From contig JAUFOR010000002.1 in assembly GCA_040285745.1 (NCBI GenBank), positions 434,001 to 498,000 of the forward strand: 64,000 bases of DNA. Direction: 5' to 3'. Position numbers and translations under genes: made by a program. Below, in pieces: positions 20,713-31,145 of the stretch. Source of the DNA: Barthelona sp. PCE. Its lineage: Eukaryota; Metamonada: BaSk clade. Under the pieces are notes generated by a model that was not told where the DNA came from, made no database searches, and saw nothing but the letters and a program-made list of their open reading frames with translations. Position 1 is the stretch's first letter. Each line of letters starts with the position of its first letter.

Positions 20713-21714
20713 ATGAAATTCTTCGGGCTCCTCATTTTTCTTTTGATTTCCTCGAATTTTTTGTCTGCTAGAGCCACAATCCTAAGTGCAGAAGGTTGTA
20801 CTACTCTTGTTCGCTCAAGACTTCCACAATATGCAGCGTTCTGCAGATATCCTGCTTACCGTACGCATTTGGGAGCTGCAGTTGATCGTGTTTGTGGGGG
20901 AACCGTTAGTGAAGCATGTGTCAAGCGTATAATGAGCGCAAATGGTGGAGATTTAGATCGCGCCATCCCTAGAACAAATAGCATAAGTAATTCAAAGATT
21001 GCAATTGTTGACGGACAAAAGTATACCGAAATTATTACCGAGACAATTGATATTCCTGGGTTAGGTCTTCCCACCGAGGATATTCTTCCTACCAGTCCAA
21101 TTAGAGATGGAACAATGCGCGGCCAACCAGCCTCCATTAGTTTCGGATCAATTGGTCGACAAGCAACTGTTCTTTCAGGTGTTTTTGATCCAGAAACAGC
21201 ACAATTTTGGATGGATTCAGTTTCTCGTCCTCCTGTTCCTGTTTATTCAAATGTCCCCTTTACGTTAACGGAGCTCAACCCCCAAGCAGCATGTCACATG
21301 GACAGAGTCGGTTTCTTCGGGAAGCAAATGGAGGTTTGTCAACCATGGGTTACTTCTTCGGAGAACCCTTCGATTGAGGTTTACATTCCCAACGATGAAG
21401 AGTTTAAGGTATATGGCACTAGTTCAGTCGTGGAGCTTAAGCTAAGATTAGGTGACGTAAATCTTTTATATAGTAATGACAATCATCTTATTAAGTATGA
21501 AAATCCGTTTAAAAAGGTGGGTTTCTTTGGGAGATTCAGATCAATTGCTGTTCCCGCTCATGTACAGTTACATCATATTAATGGTTCAGGAGCTTTTAAA
21601 CATGGCGACATAATTTCATTTTGTCGTGATGGAGAGAGAAGGATTACTATACAAGGATTCTTCCATGCTCCCACGTCTATACAGTGCCCACGTTTCAGGA
21701 TATCTACTGAGTAA
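20713..21714 (+). CDS. Secreted or lumenal protein of unknown family
   Basis: The 333-residue protein starts with a clear signal peptide: Met-Lys-Phe-Phe followed by a hydrophobic core (GLLIFLLISSNFL) and a small-residue cleavage region near Ser-Ala-Arg-Ala, about residue 20. No other membrane segment or GPI-like tail is seen. The mature part has eight or nine cysteines, which suggests disulfides. Two copies of a short phrase, VGFFGKQ (near 200) and VGFFGRF (near 275), suggest duplicated beta-rich units. I do not recognise the family. The ATG at 20713 is chosen over an upstream TTG because the signal peptide begins there. Confidence 0.75.
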   Translation: MKFFGLLIFLLISSNFLSARATILSAEGCTTLVRSRLPQYAAFCRYPAYRTHLGAAVDRVCGGTVSEACVKRIMSANGGDLDRAIPRTNSISNSKIAIVDGQKYTEIITETIDIPGLGLPTEDILPTSPIRDGTMRGQPASISFGSIGRQATVLSGVFDPETAQFWMDSVSRPPVPVYSNVPFTLTELNPQAACHMDRVGFFGKQMEVCQPWVTSSENPSIEVYIPNDEEFKVYGTSSVVELKLRLGDVNLLYSNDNHLIKYENPFKKVGFFGRFRSIAVPAHVQLHHINGSGAFKHGDIISFCRDGERRITIQGFFHAPTSIQCPRFRISTE

Positions 21715-21843
21715 GTAAAGTGTTTTTTCGAATGCCTGCAAATTTTCGTTTTAAGTTCCATTTTTGTTTTTGATTTTTTATCTCACTGCAACGTGTATGC
21801 GGGGTCAAGATGCTATGAGTTGATTTGAGCGTTTGTTTTATTG

Positions 21844-21859
21844 TTTTTCACTTCTTTCA
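21844..21859 (+). promoter_or_regulatory. TTTTTCACTTC initiator-like element
   Basis: TTTTTCACTT begins at 21844 and ends a few bases before the ATG at 21860, where a second TTTCA abuts the ATG. It is the same element seen before several other starts and supports this short reading frame being a gene. Confidence 0.35.
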
Positions 21860-22036
21860 ATGCAATCTGTTAATACAAAGACTCCCATTAACGTAGAGGA
21901 CGGGAATTATTTCCAAAAGCACCCTGAAATCCAGGTGGTTCTTCAAGAGTTAATTGCACACATCCTTGATGTGAAACCCACAGATTTCGTCGCACAAGCT
22001 CAGCAGTTTTTAGCGGAGAACAGAGACCAATTTTGA
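21860..22036 (+). CDS. Small RIIa-fold (docking/dimerisation) protein
   Basis: A 58-residue protein. Its main part, YFQKHPEIQVVLQEL followed by DVKPTDFVAQAQQFL, matches the two-helix RIIa/DPY-30 dimerisation-docking fold: a first helix with HPE, a turn, then Lys-Pro-x-Asp-Phe and a second amphipathic helix. Human RIIAD1 is a comparably small protein of this kind. These domains dimerise and bind amphipathic helices of anchoring proteins, often in the axoneme radial spokes. The ATG at 21860 follows a TTTCA leader; the frame upstream of it is non-conserved. It lies 122 bp ahead of the giant WD40 coiled-coil gene. Confidence 0.6.
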   Translation: MQSVNTKTPINVEDGNYFQKHPEIQVVLQELIAHILDVKPTDFVAQAQQFLAENRDQF

Positions 22037-22158
22037 GCTTAATTGCTGTACCAAATACACATAAATATAGTACAATCGCAGACCTTTATTCACAATTTTT
22101 GTAAAATTACACACACCCCTTTCACAAATTTCTTGTTGAGTTTTTGGCTGGATAGCAC

Positions 22159-25100
22159 ATGTCTCAGCCCCCCAAACCCAAGAGACAGGGCAAATACACC
22201 CCAGGGGATTTTTCTCATAAACTAGATATTTTGCCACGTTTGGAAGTTAAAGATACAGGGGAAAACGATGCGCAGCTCGATTTTGATTCACACCTTGTGG
22301 CTCAGCAGAATCCCAAATCAAAGAAACGCACTATTTTTGAAACAGAACCGCGCGTTGAAGTAACACGTTCTAGTTCACGACAAGCAGCGCGTATTGTCTC
22401 GGGACAGTCCGCGGAGATGCGCCGTTTGTCGGTAAACTCTAATGAATCGGCTAGACAACTGGTGCTCATCAATCGATCTGTTTGGATTGCCTGTCGTGAG
22501 CCAAGCATCCGTTTATTTGCTCCAAAAACTGGAAAGCAGAAGCACTTGCTTCCTCTACCTGAGGAACGTCTTTATGCGCGAACATTGTGTTCTCATAATG
22601 ATAGAGTAGTCGTTGGTGGTAGTAATGGGTCTGTATATGTCTTCCATCCGCGGACATACAAGCTCCTTGACAGCAGCTCCTTACATAACGCAGTCATTAA
22701 CACAATCTCATCAACACCTCATGGTCTTTTCACTGGATCTCAGGATTGGTCAGTGCGTCTCAGCGATCAGAGCCTCAGGCAGCTGAGAAAGTGGCAATTT
22801 CAGCAGGCTATTCGAGATATTGAGTATTTCGAAACAGATATTGGACCGATGCTTGCAGTTGCTACCAGTGATGGTGAGCTAGTTGTTCATCGAATTCTCA
22901 CACAGTCCTATCCGATTGATATGGAACCAGTGTGGAAGTTTGAGTTTCCTAATCGTAAGGCTGCAGATGTTCTTATGTTTAGGTTACTACGAGCACGTGG
23001 GGCTAATACTCGAAATTCGCTCAATCTTTTGTTTGCAGGAACAGAGTCTGGCAGAATTTATTCATTTGATGCAGTAACAGGTACGAAATTGGGCGATTTT
23101 CACGCTCATAAGGGTAGAGTATTAGTTCTATGTGGTGTCGGCCCGACTGTATGGTCAGGTGGTATGGATTCTGATATCAAGATATGGGATATTGTCACAA
23201 ATGAACTTATTGACACATGTTCAGCCCATAGCGGTTTTGTCTACTCGCTCTGTCGTGTAGGAAATTGTGTGTGGGCAGGTGCTTCGGATAAAACACTGTC
23301 TGTGTGGCGTATCGATAAGCTGTGGCAACCCATCAAGCGTATCTCACGCATGTGGCGTGTAGATGAAGACGTATCACAGTACAAGCTTGATGATGACGAT
23401 ATTTTAAGCATTATTAGTGGAATTTCTGATACAGAAGACGAGGAACCAGAACCACGCATGATAGTTACACCCGAGCCAGCCCCAAGCTCACCCACACTGG
23501 CATTGCCCTCACTAATGGCTCCATCCTCAATTGACGTTGAAGAGATGAAAAGAGTCAAGGATGAGTTGAAGGTAGCGGAAGAGAGGATTGTGGACTTATT
23601 GGAGGAATTAGAAGAAATGAACAAAATTGATCAATTTGAATCACTTTATAATGCAGTGAATGAGAAAATTAAAGATATTCTGCATAAGCTGTACACTCAG
23701 TCAACAATGTATCTTTCTAAATTGGATGATATTTCAACGAACATCGTTATGTCTCATACAGTAAGTGATTATATAGCTCAAATTGTTCAGATGTCTGAGT
23801 CAGCAAGCGAACAACCATTACAAAATTTGGCAAAGGTCCACTTTAGTATTGCATTATTGTTGCAACACGGTGCTTTGTTGCTGGATAAGATTATTAAAGA
23901 GTCGGGAACGGTGAAGGAGAACGAAGAGAAGAGTTTAGTTCAGATGGAAAAGATCGATGCACTCCAGAAATCAGTTGAAATGAATCACCGACTTGAGAAT
24001 GAATTTGCTACTTTAAAAGCGCATGTTGGTGAAGCAACAGAGGTGCTGCTGAACGTAGACACGATAGATGACGTAGACTCTTCCTTTTTGACCCGAGGCA
24101 ACCCCTTTATTGATGTTGTTGATTCGATCAATTCTTCATTCAGGAAGGTAAACACAAAGTATCAGCAGTTGGAGGCCGAAAAGCGTCTTGTCGAGCTTGA
24201 ACGTGACCAGCTTCGTGAGAACGTGTCACACCAGCAACATATAGTCAAGAACCAGCATGAACGCGTTGATGAATTGGAGAAGAAGCTATCTGCTGCTAGT
24301 TTAGAAGTTGCACAGCTCAGTAACGACGCATTACACGACGAAGAGGACCGTGAGTCCCTGTTGGTTGAGATGGCAGAGCTTCAGCTTAAACTCAAACACA
24401 GTAATTATGATGTTGAGACCACAGCCGCCTCAGTTCAGTATATGGCAAGTGAGATAACTACAATGGCCGAGTCTAATGTCTCTTTCATTGAGGAGATTGA
24501 AGATCTCAAGACAGAAATTGGAATGATGAGGAAACCAGTTCCTACGGAATCAATCGGTGTCTTACATGCAATTGAGACACTTGAGAGCTTCACACAGTAT
24601 CAGGCGGCTTCAATCACGCAACTTGAGATGCATGACACAGAGGAAGAGGAGGAGTCGGAAAACGAAGAAGATATGACTTTGATACAAACGCTGTTAGACG
24701 CTAAGGATGGAGAGATCAATTCACTGAGGGCAGAACTGGACAGTATTAAAGATGCTGTTCCGGAGATATCAGCAAAGGAAGTCAGGACACTACAGTTGGA
24801 GTACGATGACGCTTTGGATAGGCTGGCTGCAATGAAGGATAACAACGAACAGTTGAAGGCACAGGCAACTGATAAGAGGAAGCTAGAGAAGGAGGTCCGT
24901 CAGCTTAACAAGAAGGCAGCTTCGCAGAAGACTGTTCTGGATATCCTCAACGCCGAGATCGAGAAACTGCGCACAAGTAATGAGCAGCTACGCAACGACA
25001 AGGGCGGATTACAAACAGCTCAGCGACGTAACGAGGAGGAAATTGCAGTTTTGGAAAAACAACTGGAATTACTGCGCACTAACAGTGAAGTAGGAGAGCA

Positions 25101-28100
25101 GGCGCCGGATACCAACCACGGTGTTATCGGAGTTGATGAAGACGAGTCAATGGACTACGTTCGTGATCTTCTAGAAGCTAAGGATAGCGAGATTGCACAG
25201 CTACGTCAATCTGGAGAGGTTGCGGTTATGGATGGTACAATAGCAACAGTTCTTGGCGAACTTTCAGCCCAAGCTGCGTTATTACATGTTTTTGAGGAGA
25301 GATCACGTAGCGAAACAGATGAAACAGATAACACTGTTTTAGTAATGGAAAACAAACGACTCATGGACCAGCTTGAAGCAGAACGTGCGTTACACAACGA
25401 AACACTTGCGACGATGGATTCGATACACACAAACACTAAAACTGTTGATTTTGATAGTTTACCTCAATTGGTTGAGGCAAACAACATCATCAGCGAGAAG
25501 AACAGTCAGATAAGCGGAATGCATCGTGAGATAAACGCGTTGAAGACCAGATGTTCTCAACTAGAACAGTCCAGTGCGGTCCGTGATGATCAGCAGCGGA
25601 ACGAGGTTGAACATTTCCAAGGCCTCATTGCAAGTTTACGAGCGAACGTTGTTAAGCAAACACAGGATTGCAGCGCACTCAGAGAAGAGAACGGTCAGCT
25701 GAAGCGTGAGGTTGTGCAGCTGAAATCTGATATCTTGGTTAGTAAGATGCGAACTGATGTGTACATGGAGCCAGTTGTTGTAGAAACAAACTTTGTTTCG
25801 TGTCAGACCGACATTTCTTTTGCAGATGACATGGCTCGCGTTGATGCACTGGAGCGCACTGTTGCAATTTTGTCTGATGATTTGAATCGCGTAGAATCCA
25901 TGAGCAATGTACCCAATCAGGATCAAGAGCAACTGTCCACTCTGAAGAGCACACTTTCCGCGACAAAGAAGCTGTTGGAGGAGGCAGAAGACCAGCTGAA
26001 AGATCAGAAGAATATCAAAGCAGAAACAGTTGCGTTTGTCAATGATCGTTATGATGCGCTGCTTGAATCTTCAAAGAATTGCGAAAACACTCTTAGAAAC
26101 AGCCTAGACGATGCAAGACAGAAGAATGTTGATGTTGCATCTGAGCTTTCAAATACAAAGGTGAAGCTTGCTGAAGTTACAAGGGATCACGCACAGCTTG
26201 AGGCTGATCTTGTAGCTTTGAAGAAGAGGCACATGGACGAGCTTGAAGGAGAAGATAGTATCCTTCAGCAACGGCTCGCATCACTTGATTTGGAGTTATC
26301 ATGTGAGAAGAATAAGATTAAGCAATTGGAGTCAGAAAACAGCGAACTTAAAGAGTTGACGGTGCAGCAAATTCAGCAAATTGATGTGCTAAAGCAGCAG
26401 AATGATTCTATGTCTGAGGATATTAAAACATTAGATGAGAGTATAGTCACACTTGAGACCGAATGCAATGATAAAGATGAAATGTTACACACAGTAGACG
26501 ATGCTATGTCAGCAAATGAAAGAATTCGCAAGGATCTTGAAGACGCTTTGGCTGATGTGGGACATTACAAAGATGCATTTGAAAAATTGACTGTTGAGAA
26601 GAAGGAGCTTGAGACAGAGCTTGGTGAAAGTAGTGAGGCAAAGAATGAGCTTGAACTGAAAGTTATTAGATGTGAAGCCGAGATTGACACACTATTACTG
26701 CAGGCTTCCGATGTTCAGACTGATGAGGCCCTTCGTGTTGGAACTCTGGAACAGAGCATTGCCCAGATGCGCCAGGAAATGGACAAGAAACGTGACCGTA
26801 TTGATGAGTTGGTGAAGAGTATACAGGGTGTACAACAGGAGTTGCATGCAGCTGAAATGGCACATATGGTTGCTATTGAAGCACATGAAGCGAGTGTCAA
26901 TGACGCTCAACACGCTTTGCAGACACTTGAACTCGACAGAACTACTTTATCCCGTCAGTTAGCCGAAAAAAACAAGAGAATAGTGGATCTGAGCGAGAAA
27001 CATTCTCGTATTTTAGATGAAGTGAATGCCACAAAGTTCGCAAATGTTCAACGCATTGAAGAATTGGAGGAAGCCACTGAAGATATGAAGATGGAAAATC
27101 ATTCACTATCTCTTGAAAAACAAAGGTTATCAGCACATTTAGATCATTTACAAAAGCAAAATAATGATCTTAAGTCAGAAAACCGTAAAGCAAAGGCGGA
27201 AATTCACAATTGTAATGCTAACTCTGCATCAAAACTTGATGATTTGAATGGAAAGTTGCAAGATATGGAGTATGAATGTAAGGCATTAGAGCAATCAATG
27301 GAGTTTTCAAAGAAGCGAGTAGCAGAACTGGAGGACGGCATTTCACGTCTGAAGGCCTCAGAGTTGAAGAGCATGGGTGTGATTGAAGAACTGACAGCGG
27401 AAAAGTTGTTGTTATCAAGTGAATTGAGTGATGTTAAGGAGAAGTTGTCTTCCAATGAAGCTGATAACGTTGTTAAAACTGGTGAGTTGGAGAACAAATT
27501 GGCTGCTATGACTGCTGAGCTGGAAAAATTGAATGCTATTTTTGACGCAGCTGAGATTGAAAAGCAGAACGCGTGTGAGGCATTGGACAATACTCGCAAG
27601 TTGTTGAGTGCCTCCGATACAGAGGTAGCTCATATGAAAAAACAGAATGAAAAGTTGCAGAAACAGTGTGATACTATAGAATCTCAATGTAATGATCTAC
27701 AGGCTCAAAGTAACATGTTGGAGTTAGAGCGTGATAGTTTGAATACAAAACATGACCAGTTGGAGGTACAAATTGAAAAGTTAAGTGCAGAGCATGACGA
27801 ACTTGTATCAAGTAGCGATAATACTAAAGCAGAATATGAAGAAATATTAGCTAAGTATGATGAACTTCAGGTACTTTGTGACGTTCTTAAGTCTGAACGC
27901 GATGTCCTTCAATTTAACAGTGATAGTATGAAGTTAAAGCAAGATGAGCTGCACGTACAGTACAAAGATTTAATATCAAAACACACAAATCTTGTGGAAG
28001 AAAACAATGGTCTGAAGACACAGATTATGTTAATGAAGTCACAATACGACGAACTACAGATGCAACAAGACAACTTGATGGCAGAAGTAGCTGAAAAGGA

Positions 28101-29793
28101 GGCTGTATTGGAGGTTAACGATAGCAATCTTGTGAGTATGAATGACAAAATCAAGGTAAAGGATGATAGGATAATTGAGTTGCAGGATATGCTAGAACAA
28201 AGCACAATAGCGAGCAGAGATATGAGTGAAATCAATGAAAAGTTAAATGATCTCACTTCTGAAATTTCTGAACGCGATTCAATCATTGCAAATCTTAAGA
28301 GCGAAGCAGATGATGCTCTTTTGAAGTTAGAAGAACGTGACACTGCTATAGAAATTTTGAATAGAACTATTTCGGATCTTGACAAATGTATTGAGGATCT
28401 TAACAAAGATCTAGGCGTAGAGAAGGAACGATTCGAAACAGCCCAGAATGAAGCACAAAGTTCAATTACTTTACTGAAGAAAACGGTCGAAGAGCATAAG
28501 ATTGCTCGTACAGCCTTAGAAATGACAAATGGTACCCTGAATGAACGCAGCAATGATTCTATTGATCAACTAAATGATGCACAGAATATCGTTCGCGAGC
28601 TTGAAAACAGCGTCAAGGATTTGTCATTTCAATTGGAAAATGTTAGCAACGAGAAGTTTACTGATCTGAAGAAATGGGATGAAGAACGCATGAGGTATGT
28701 TGATCAACTGGCTGCATTTTCAGGTTTAATGGGGGAGTTTGAATTATCCATTGATAGCGTGATTTCTGCTACCAACGCACGTGTAGCACGCATAGGCGAA
28801 GGTTTCAGTTTAGCGCTTTCGAGACCTCTGGTTGACGAATCAGCGCTGGATGAGATTCATAAGCAGTTGATTGCAACAGAAGTCCGTGCAAACAGCGCAG
28901 AGCAGAGCAAAGAGGAGAACGATATATTACGGGATGAGCTACGTTTGCTACATTCAATGTACGATAAGAAAACAGATTATATCACTTGCATTGACACTCT
29001 CATGAATGATGTGGTTGGTCTTTTCAACCATCATCAACATATGAGTGCATCACCCTCACCAAAACCTGTTAAAAGAAGTGAAGTTTCGAAGAAAGATGAT
29101 AATGTGCTGCGGGAGTTGATGAAATTGAAGAGCTCAGCTATCAAGGCATTGGGTCCTAAGAGTATCACAAAATCTAGACGCGCACGCTCAGTTTCCCCAA
29201 AGGTTGAGGCTCATCCGCTTTCTAAGTCGCACACGGTCACACCAAGAGGTGAGAACGGTGGTCTCGTTACGCCAATAGAAATGCCATTGATATCGGACAG
29301 CATTGATATTTGTCCTCCTAGCCCCAATCCATCGGGCATGACCTCTCCTGGTAAAAAGACAAATTTGTCTTTTGAATCACCGATATTTGGTGATTTTAAA
29401 CCGTTCTGTGAGGAGGATGTTTCTTCCTTCCCACAGTACAGACAGAAGTTCATGGCTTATGTTAAGAATATGCTTGATAGTGCAGTTTTACATTTCGAAT
29501 CAAGCAGTGAAATTTTGAATCCTGAATATGTTGAAGAACGATTTACAAGAATTAAGAAGTGTCATAGCGAGAAGCAATCATTATTATTGGACGCCATCGA
29601 GCGAAGCAATCTGAAAATTAACAATATTCAGAAGATTACCAACCTCAAAGATGAAGAAATATGGAGACTTAAGAAGTTACTTAAAATAGTCTCAAAACCA
29701 GAAGTGATACATGAAAATAAGAATTCTATCCTACTTCGTGCACAGAACAAAGCTCTCAAGAAACAGATAGTTAACTTAAAATTGAATGAATAA
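22159..29793 (+). CDS. Giant WD40 plus coiled-coil protein, probable cytoskeletal scaffold
   Basis: At 2544 aa this is the longest protein here. Residues about 100-410 form a WD40 beta-propeller, with repeat ends such as GGMDSDIKIWDI and GASDKTLSVWRID. An acidic, Pro-rich linker follows (about 415-460). Residues about 465-2280 are almost uninterrupted heptad coiled coil, rich in Glu, Lys, Leu and Gln with many imperfect internal repeats. A basic Ser/Pro segment (about 2300-2400, SRRARSVSPK) and a final short helical domain end the protein. I do not recognise an orthologue. The layout resembles structural proteins of basal bodies, Golgi or flagella; the exact site is inference. It is intact with no frameshift. 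Confidence 0.85.
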   Translation: MSQPPKPKRQGKYTPGDFSHKLDILPRLEVKDTGENDAQLDFDSHLVAQQNPKSKKRTIFETEPRVEVTRSSSRQAARIVSGQSAEMRRLSVNSNESARQLVLINRSVWIACREPSIRLFAPKTGKQKHLLPLPEERLYARTLCSHNDRVVVGGSNGSVYVFHPRTYKLLDSSSLHNAVINTISSTPHGLFTGSQDWSVRLSDQSLRQLRKWQFQQAIRDIEYFETDIGPMLAVATSDGELVVHRILTQSYPIDMEPVWKFEFPNRKAADVLMFRLLRARGANTRNSLNLLFAGTESGRIYSFDAVTGTKLGDFHAHKGRVLVLCGVGPTVWSGGMDSDIKIWDIVTNELIDTCSAHSGFVYSLCRVGNCVWAGASDKTLSVWRIDKLWQPIKRISRMWRVDEDVSQYKLDDDDILSIISGISDTEDEEPEPRMIVTPEPAPSSPTLALPSLMAPSSIDVEEMKRVKDELKVAEERIVDLLEELEEMNKIDQFESLYNAVNEKIKDILHKLYTQSTMYLSKLDDISTNIVMSHTVSDYIAQIVQMSESASEQPLQNLAKVHFSIALLLQHGALLLDKIIKESGTVKENEEKSLVQMEKIDALQKSVEMNHRLENEFATLKAHVGEATEVLLNVDTIDDVDSSFLTRGNPFIDVVDSINSSFRKVNTKYQQLEAEKRLVELERDQLRENVSHQQHIVKNQHERVDELEKKLSAASLEVAQLSNDALHDEEDRESLLVEMAELQLKLKHSNYDVETTAASVQYMASEITTMAESNVSFIEEIEDLKTEIGMMRKPVPTESIGVLHAIETLESFTQYQAASITQLEMHDTEEEEESENEEDMTLIQTLLDAKDGEINSLRAELDSIKDAVPEISAKEVRTLQLEYDDALDRLAAMKDNNEQLKAQATDKRKLEKEVRQLNKKAASQKTVLDILNAEIEKLRTSNEQLRNDKGGLQTAQRRNEEEIAVLEKQLELLRTNSEVGEQAPDTNHGVIGVDEDESMDYVRDLLEAKDSEIAQLRQSGEVAVMDGTIATVLGELSAQAALLHVFEERSRSETDETDNTVLVMENKRLMDQLEAERALHNETLATMDSIHTNTKTVDFDSLPQLVEANNIISEKNSQISGMHREINALKTRCSQLEQSSAVRDDQQRNEVEHFQGLIASLRANVVKQTQDCSALREENGQLKREVVQLKSDILVSKMRTDVYMEPVVVETNFVSCQTDISFADDMARVDALERTVAILSDDLNRVESMSNVPNQDQEQLSTLKSTLSATKKLLEEAEDQLKDQKNIKAETVAFVNDRYDALLESSKNCENTLRNSLDDARQKNVDVASELSNTKVKLAEVTRDHAQLEADLVALKKRHMDELEGEDSILQQRLASLDLELSCEKNKIKQLESENSELKELTVQQIQQIDVLKQQNDSMSEDIKTLDESIVTLETECNDKDEMLHTVDDAMSANERIRKDLEDALADVGHYKDAFEKLTVEKKELETELGESSEAKNELELKVIRCEAEIDTLLLQASDVQTDEALRVGTLEQSIAQMRQEMDKKRDRIDELVKSIQGVQQELHAAEMAHMVAIEAHEASVNDAQHALQTLELDRTTLSRQLAEKNKRIVDLSEKHSRILDEVNATKFANVQRIEELEEATEDMKMENHSLSLEKQRLSAHLDHLQKQNNDLKSENRKAKAEIHNCNANSASKLDDLNGKLQDMEYECKALEQSMEFSKKRVAELEDGISRLKASELKSMGVIEELTAEKLLLSSELSDVKEKLSSNEADNVVKTGELENKLAAMTAELEKLNAIFDAAEIEKQNACEALDNTRKLLSASDTEVAHMKKQNEKLQKQCDTIESQCNDLQAQSNMLELERDSLNTKHDQLEVQIEKLSAEHDELVSSSDNTKAEYEEILAKYDELQVLCDVLKSERDVLQFNSDSMKLKQDELHVQYKDLISKHTNLVEENNGLKTQIMLMKSQYDELQMQQDNLMAEVAEKEAVLEVNDSNLVSMNDKIKVKDDRIIELQDMLEQSTIASRDMSEINEKLNDLTSEISERDSIIANLKSEADDALLKLEERDTAIEILNRTISDLDKCIEDLNKDLGVEKERFETAQNEAQSSITLLKKTVEEHKIARTALEMTNGTLNERSNDSIDQLNDAQNIVRELENSVKDLSFQLENVSNEKFTDLKKWDEERMRYVDQLAAFSGLMGEFELSIDSVISATNARVARIGEGFSLALSRPLVDESALDEIHKQLIATEVRANSAEQSKEENDILRDELRLLHSMYDKKTDYITCIDTLMNDVVGLFNHHQHMSASPSPKPVKRSEVSKKDDNVLRELMKLKSSAIKALGPKSITKSRRARSVSPKVEAHPLSKSHTVTPRGENGGLVTPIEMPLISDSIDICPPSPNPSGMTSPGKKTNLSFESPIFGDFKPFCEEDVSSFPQYRQKFMAYVKNMLDSAVLHFESSSEILNPEYVEERFTRIKKCHSEKQSLLLDAIERSNLKINNIQKITNLKDEEIWRLKKLLKIVSKPEVIHENKNSILLRAQNKALKKQIVNLKLNE

Positions 29794-29817
29794 ATTAAAT
29801 ATTAATTAGATAAAAGA

Positions 29818-30981
29818 TTACCTTTTTGCCTTGGCTTTTGCACGTCTCTTACCTTTACCTTTACCCTTACCCTTTGTTCGGCGTGCTACATCGTCTTGAT
29901 GTGCTTTAACAACTTCAAAAGGTAACTCATCCATAAAGTTAAACAATCTCCATTTTTCACCATAAATATTTCTTCTTGCCTTCTTGAATTCTTCATATTC
30001 CTTAACATACAGAGGCACCGTATTGGTCTGAGAAGCTTCCTTTCTGTACATATGCTTCATTGATTGCTGCTGTTGATAGACTTGGGCAAGTCCCAATTGT
30101 TTGAGTTCAAGTTTTTTGGTATTTTGCTCGACCAAATGCATATTTTTCTTTTTCTTCTTCTTTTGACTTTCCTGTTTATCTCTTTTTTGTTCTAAATTAT
30201 GCACATCAACACAATGTTGAAGGAATGCTTCGTCCATTTTCGTAAACTCTATGAACCTTTGGTATCCTGGCATCATTGATTGAACTTCCGAATAAGCCTC
30301 TTGTTTCAATTCTGACAGATCACTCAATAATTGTTCCATACGTTCAACTACACTATCCAATTCTCGCTCTTTTTCAGGGGTGAGATGAAACTTTGCCGGC
30401 ATCAGTTCATTAGGAAAAGAATGTTGTTTCTGTAACCAATTAAAATCATTATGATTCGGCATTCTCCAAAAGTCAGTTGTTGAAATTGAATTCCAAAAAT
30501 TTGTATACTTCTGATCCTTTTTAGGAGCCTGCTGCCGTACAGAAGCACGCGCTGAGTTGAATTTACGTTTCTTCATGATTATATCATCACAATCATCATT
30601 GATATTGATTAGTTGTGCTATTAATCTGTTCGAGACTTCTTCTTCTCGTTCTAATTTGGCTCTGAGCTTCTTCAGCTCGTCGACTGGCAGTAGATATTTG
30701 ACAGTCAGATCAGTGTTATCGTTAACAATTGGTTCCTCACTCAAACTGTGAATGTGTAACACCTGCTGAGAAATTGAGGTAATAGTTGTTATGGGGTTGA
30801 TCAAACTACCCAGGGTGAGGGATTCCCAGTCTGCATCATCTATAGAAGCCCTTTGTGGAATGCCCTTCTCTTTTTCGTCAAACGTACGGCTTCTGTTCTG
30901 TATCAAGGGTGTATCTGATGATGATAAATTAAGCTTACCCCGCCTACTACCGAAATTTAAAGGCGGCGTAGGTGTTTGCAT
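29818..30981 (-). CDS. Unknown coiled-coil protein with KGKGKGK C-terminus
   Basis: A 387-residue protein without a recognised domain. A helical segment at about 100-130 is followed by an aromatic-rich stretch (TNFWNSISTTDFWRMPNHNDFNWL, residues about 165-190), then coiled coil (about 205-330) with a poly-Lys run KKKKKK near residue 278. It ends in a strongly basic repeat, KGKGKGKGKRR and AKAKAKR, as in some ribosome- or nucleic-acid-associated proteins. The ATG at 30981 follows CCTTTTTTCA with no gap. It converges on the giant coiled-coil gene, 24 bp between stops. Confidence 0.75.
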   Translation of the reverse strand: MQTPTPPLNFGSRRGKLNLSSSDTPLIQNRSRTFDEKEKGIPQRASIDDADWESLTLGSLINPITTITSISQQVLHIHSLSEEPIVNDNTDLTVKYLLPVDELKKLRAKLEREEEVSNRLIAQLININDDCDDIIMKKRKFNSARASVRQQAPKKDQKYTNFWNSISTTDFWRMPNHNDFNWLQKQHSFPNELMPAKFHLTPEKERELDSVVERMEQLLSDLSELKQEAYSEVQSMMPGYQRFIEFTKMDEAFLQHCVDVHNLEQKRDKQESQKKKKKKNMHLVEQNTKKLELKQLGLAQVYQQQQSMKHMYRKEASQTNTVPLYVKEYEEFKKARRNIYGEKWRLFNFMDELPFEVVKAHQDDVARRTKGKGKGKGKRRAKAKAKR

Positions 30982-30991
30982 TGAAAAAAGG
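30982..30991 (-). promoter_or_regulatory. CCTTTTTTCA element abutting the start codon
   Basis: On the minus strand CCTTTTTTCA ends immediately before the ATG at 30981. If it is an initiator like that of parabasalids, the mRNA would have almost no 5' untranslated region. Confidence 0.35.
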
Positions 30992-31110
30992 CGATAATAC
31001 GCTAAACATATGTTTCTGATGTATTAAGTTGATGAATTGCTGTTATAATGCGTATTTGCCACCATATCGATGAGCATTCAGTGGCATAAACTTCTTCTGG
31101 TATTGTTTTG

Positions 31111-31119
31111 CTTTTTTCA
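31111..31119 (+). promoter_or_regulatory. CTTTTTTCA initiator-like element upstream of NAA10
   Basis: CTTTTTTCACTT lies 26 bases before the NAA10 ATG at 31146. It has the same T-run plus TCA form as elements before other starts in the window. Confidence 0.3.
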
Positions 31120-31145
31120 CTTCATATATTTTCTGTTTTTTGAGC

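Noticed and set aside
20713-21714. MACPF/perforin-like C-terminal phrase in the secreted protein (WMDSVSRPPVPVYSN)
   Set aside because: Only a short Pro-rich phrase is reminiscent; the MACPF signature and membrane-spanning helices are not seen.
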